Below are positions 32,443 to 32,727 of a DNA stretch of 32,727 nucleotides, piece by piece (within the stretch, counting starts at the first letter, position 1; the number at the start of each line of letters is the position of its first letter). The translations under genes were made by a program, and so were the position numbers. The stretch is from Deltaproteobacteria bacterium (lineage in GTDB: Bacteria > Desulfobacterota > Syntrophobacteria > BM002). The stretch covers positions 2,874,260 to 2,906,986 of the forward strand of contig CP070689.1 of the NCBI GenBank assembly GCA_020353155.1. The letters run 5' to 3'. The notes under the pieces are model-generated. The model searched no databases and was not told where the DNA came from. It saw nothing but the letters and a program-made list of their open reading frames with translations.

Positions 32443-32727
32443 CTATTTGAATAGGACGTCCAGGACGCCTTGAACTGATTGGACTCCAATCATCTCAATG
32501 GACTCAATGGCCGTGAGCCGCTCCGCGTTGCTTCGAGGTAGTATACAGCGGCGAAAACCGAGCTTTGCCGCCTCTTTAACCCTAATATCGGTCCGGCTAA
32601 CCGCCCTGACTTCACCTGTGAGGCCAACCTCCCCTAAAAGAACGGTATGAGTATCCACAGGTTTATCTAAAAAGCTGGAGGCTACCGCAGTGGTAATTGC
32701 CAGATCCACAGCAGGTTCATCAATCCG
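32443..32727 (-). CDS. radA: DNA repair protein RadA, C-terminal part (partial)
   Basis: The frame is open to the right edge, so the N-terminal part lies outside the window. The 94 visible residues match the Lon-protease-like C-terminal domain of RadA/Sms: RIDEPAVDLAITTAVASSF, then the VLLGEVGLTGEVRAVS block, the DIRVKEAAKLGFRRCILPRSN segment, and an IGVQSVQGVLDVLF end. RadA is a RecA-like ATPase that drives branch migration in recombinational repair. The gene would enter on the minus strand and ends 52 bp before the MITE-like element. Confidence 0.92.
   Translation of the reverse strand, partial: RIDEPAVDLAITTAVASSFLDKPVDTHTVLLGEVGLTGEVRAVSRTDIRVKEAAKLGFRRCILPRSNAERLTAIESIEMIGVQSVQGVLDVLFK

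Overview
The window looks like chromosome from a Gram-negative bacterium, most probably a member of the Desulfobacterota (former Deltaproteobacteria). The grounds are an exported CbiK-type cobaltochelatase next to a BtuCDF-type importer and CbiL, an arrangement I recall from Desulfovibrio; anaerobic (cbi) cobalamin genes; several lipoprotein and periplasmic signal peptides; and a LysM/FecR protein paired with a CHASE2 serine/threonine kinase. The taxonomic call is inference. Layout: (1) 1-6.7 kb holds the 3' end of an unidentified gene, a YceI periplasmic protein, an EamA/DMT permease, isocitrate lyase (aceA) convergent with isocitrate dehydrogenase kinase/phosphatase (aceK), and a CsgG-like lipoprotein with its own terminator. 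(2) 6.7-14.9 kb is one minus-strand operon: sigma70-like promoter, cobalamin riboswitch, terminator/antiterminator pair, cbiK (exported), btuC, btuD, btuF, cbiL, a Gate-domain membrane protein, cbiP. (3) 15.0-19.8 kb holds four minus-strand genes that are not cobalamin enzymes: an EEP phosphodiesterase, a periplasmic peroxiredoxin-like protein, a TlpA-like thioredoxin-fold protein and a large AsmA-family protein. (4) 19.9-27.2 kb is a second minus-strand cobalamin block: cbiA, cbiC, cbiD, cbiET (fused), cbiFG (fused), cbiH. (5) 27.2-32.7 kb holds a poorly coding stretch, a LysM/FecR and CHASE2-kinase gene pair on the plus strand, a PilZ protein, palindromic and MITE-like intergenic DNA, and the 3' end of radA at the window edge. 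Together the two cbi blocks cover cobalt insertion, ring methylation, ring contraction, methyl shift and amidation up to cobyric acid, except CbiJ (precorrin-6A reductase), which is not seen; the adenosylation and lower-ligand genes are also absent here. The most unusual feature is not a gene. Most intergenic gaps, and several gene 3' ends, carry short degenerate arrays with a strict 7-nt period. The heptad word differs from array to array, but a few word families recur at distant loci. Arrays often come as facing inverted pairs able to form perfect or near-perfect stems of 9-20 bp. Several overlap stop codons, and one encodes the C-terminal tail of BtuD. They are neither CRISPR nor insertion sequences and deserve a genome-wide look.
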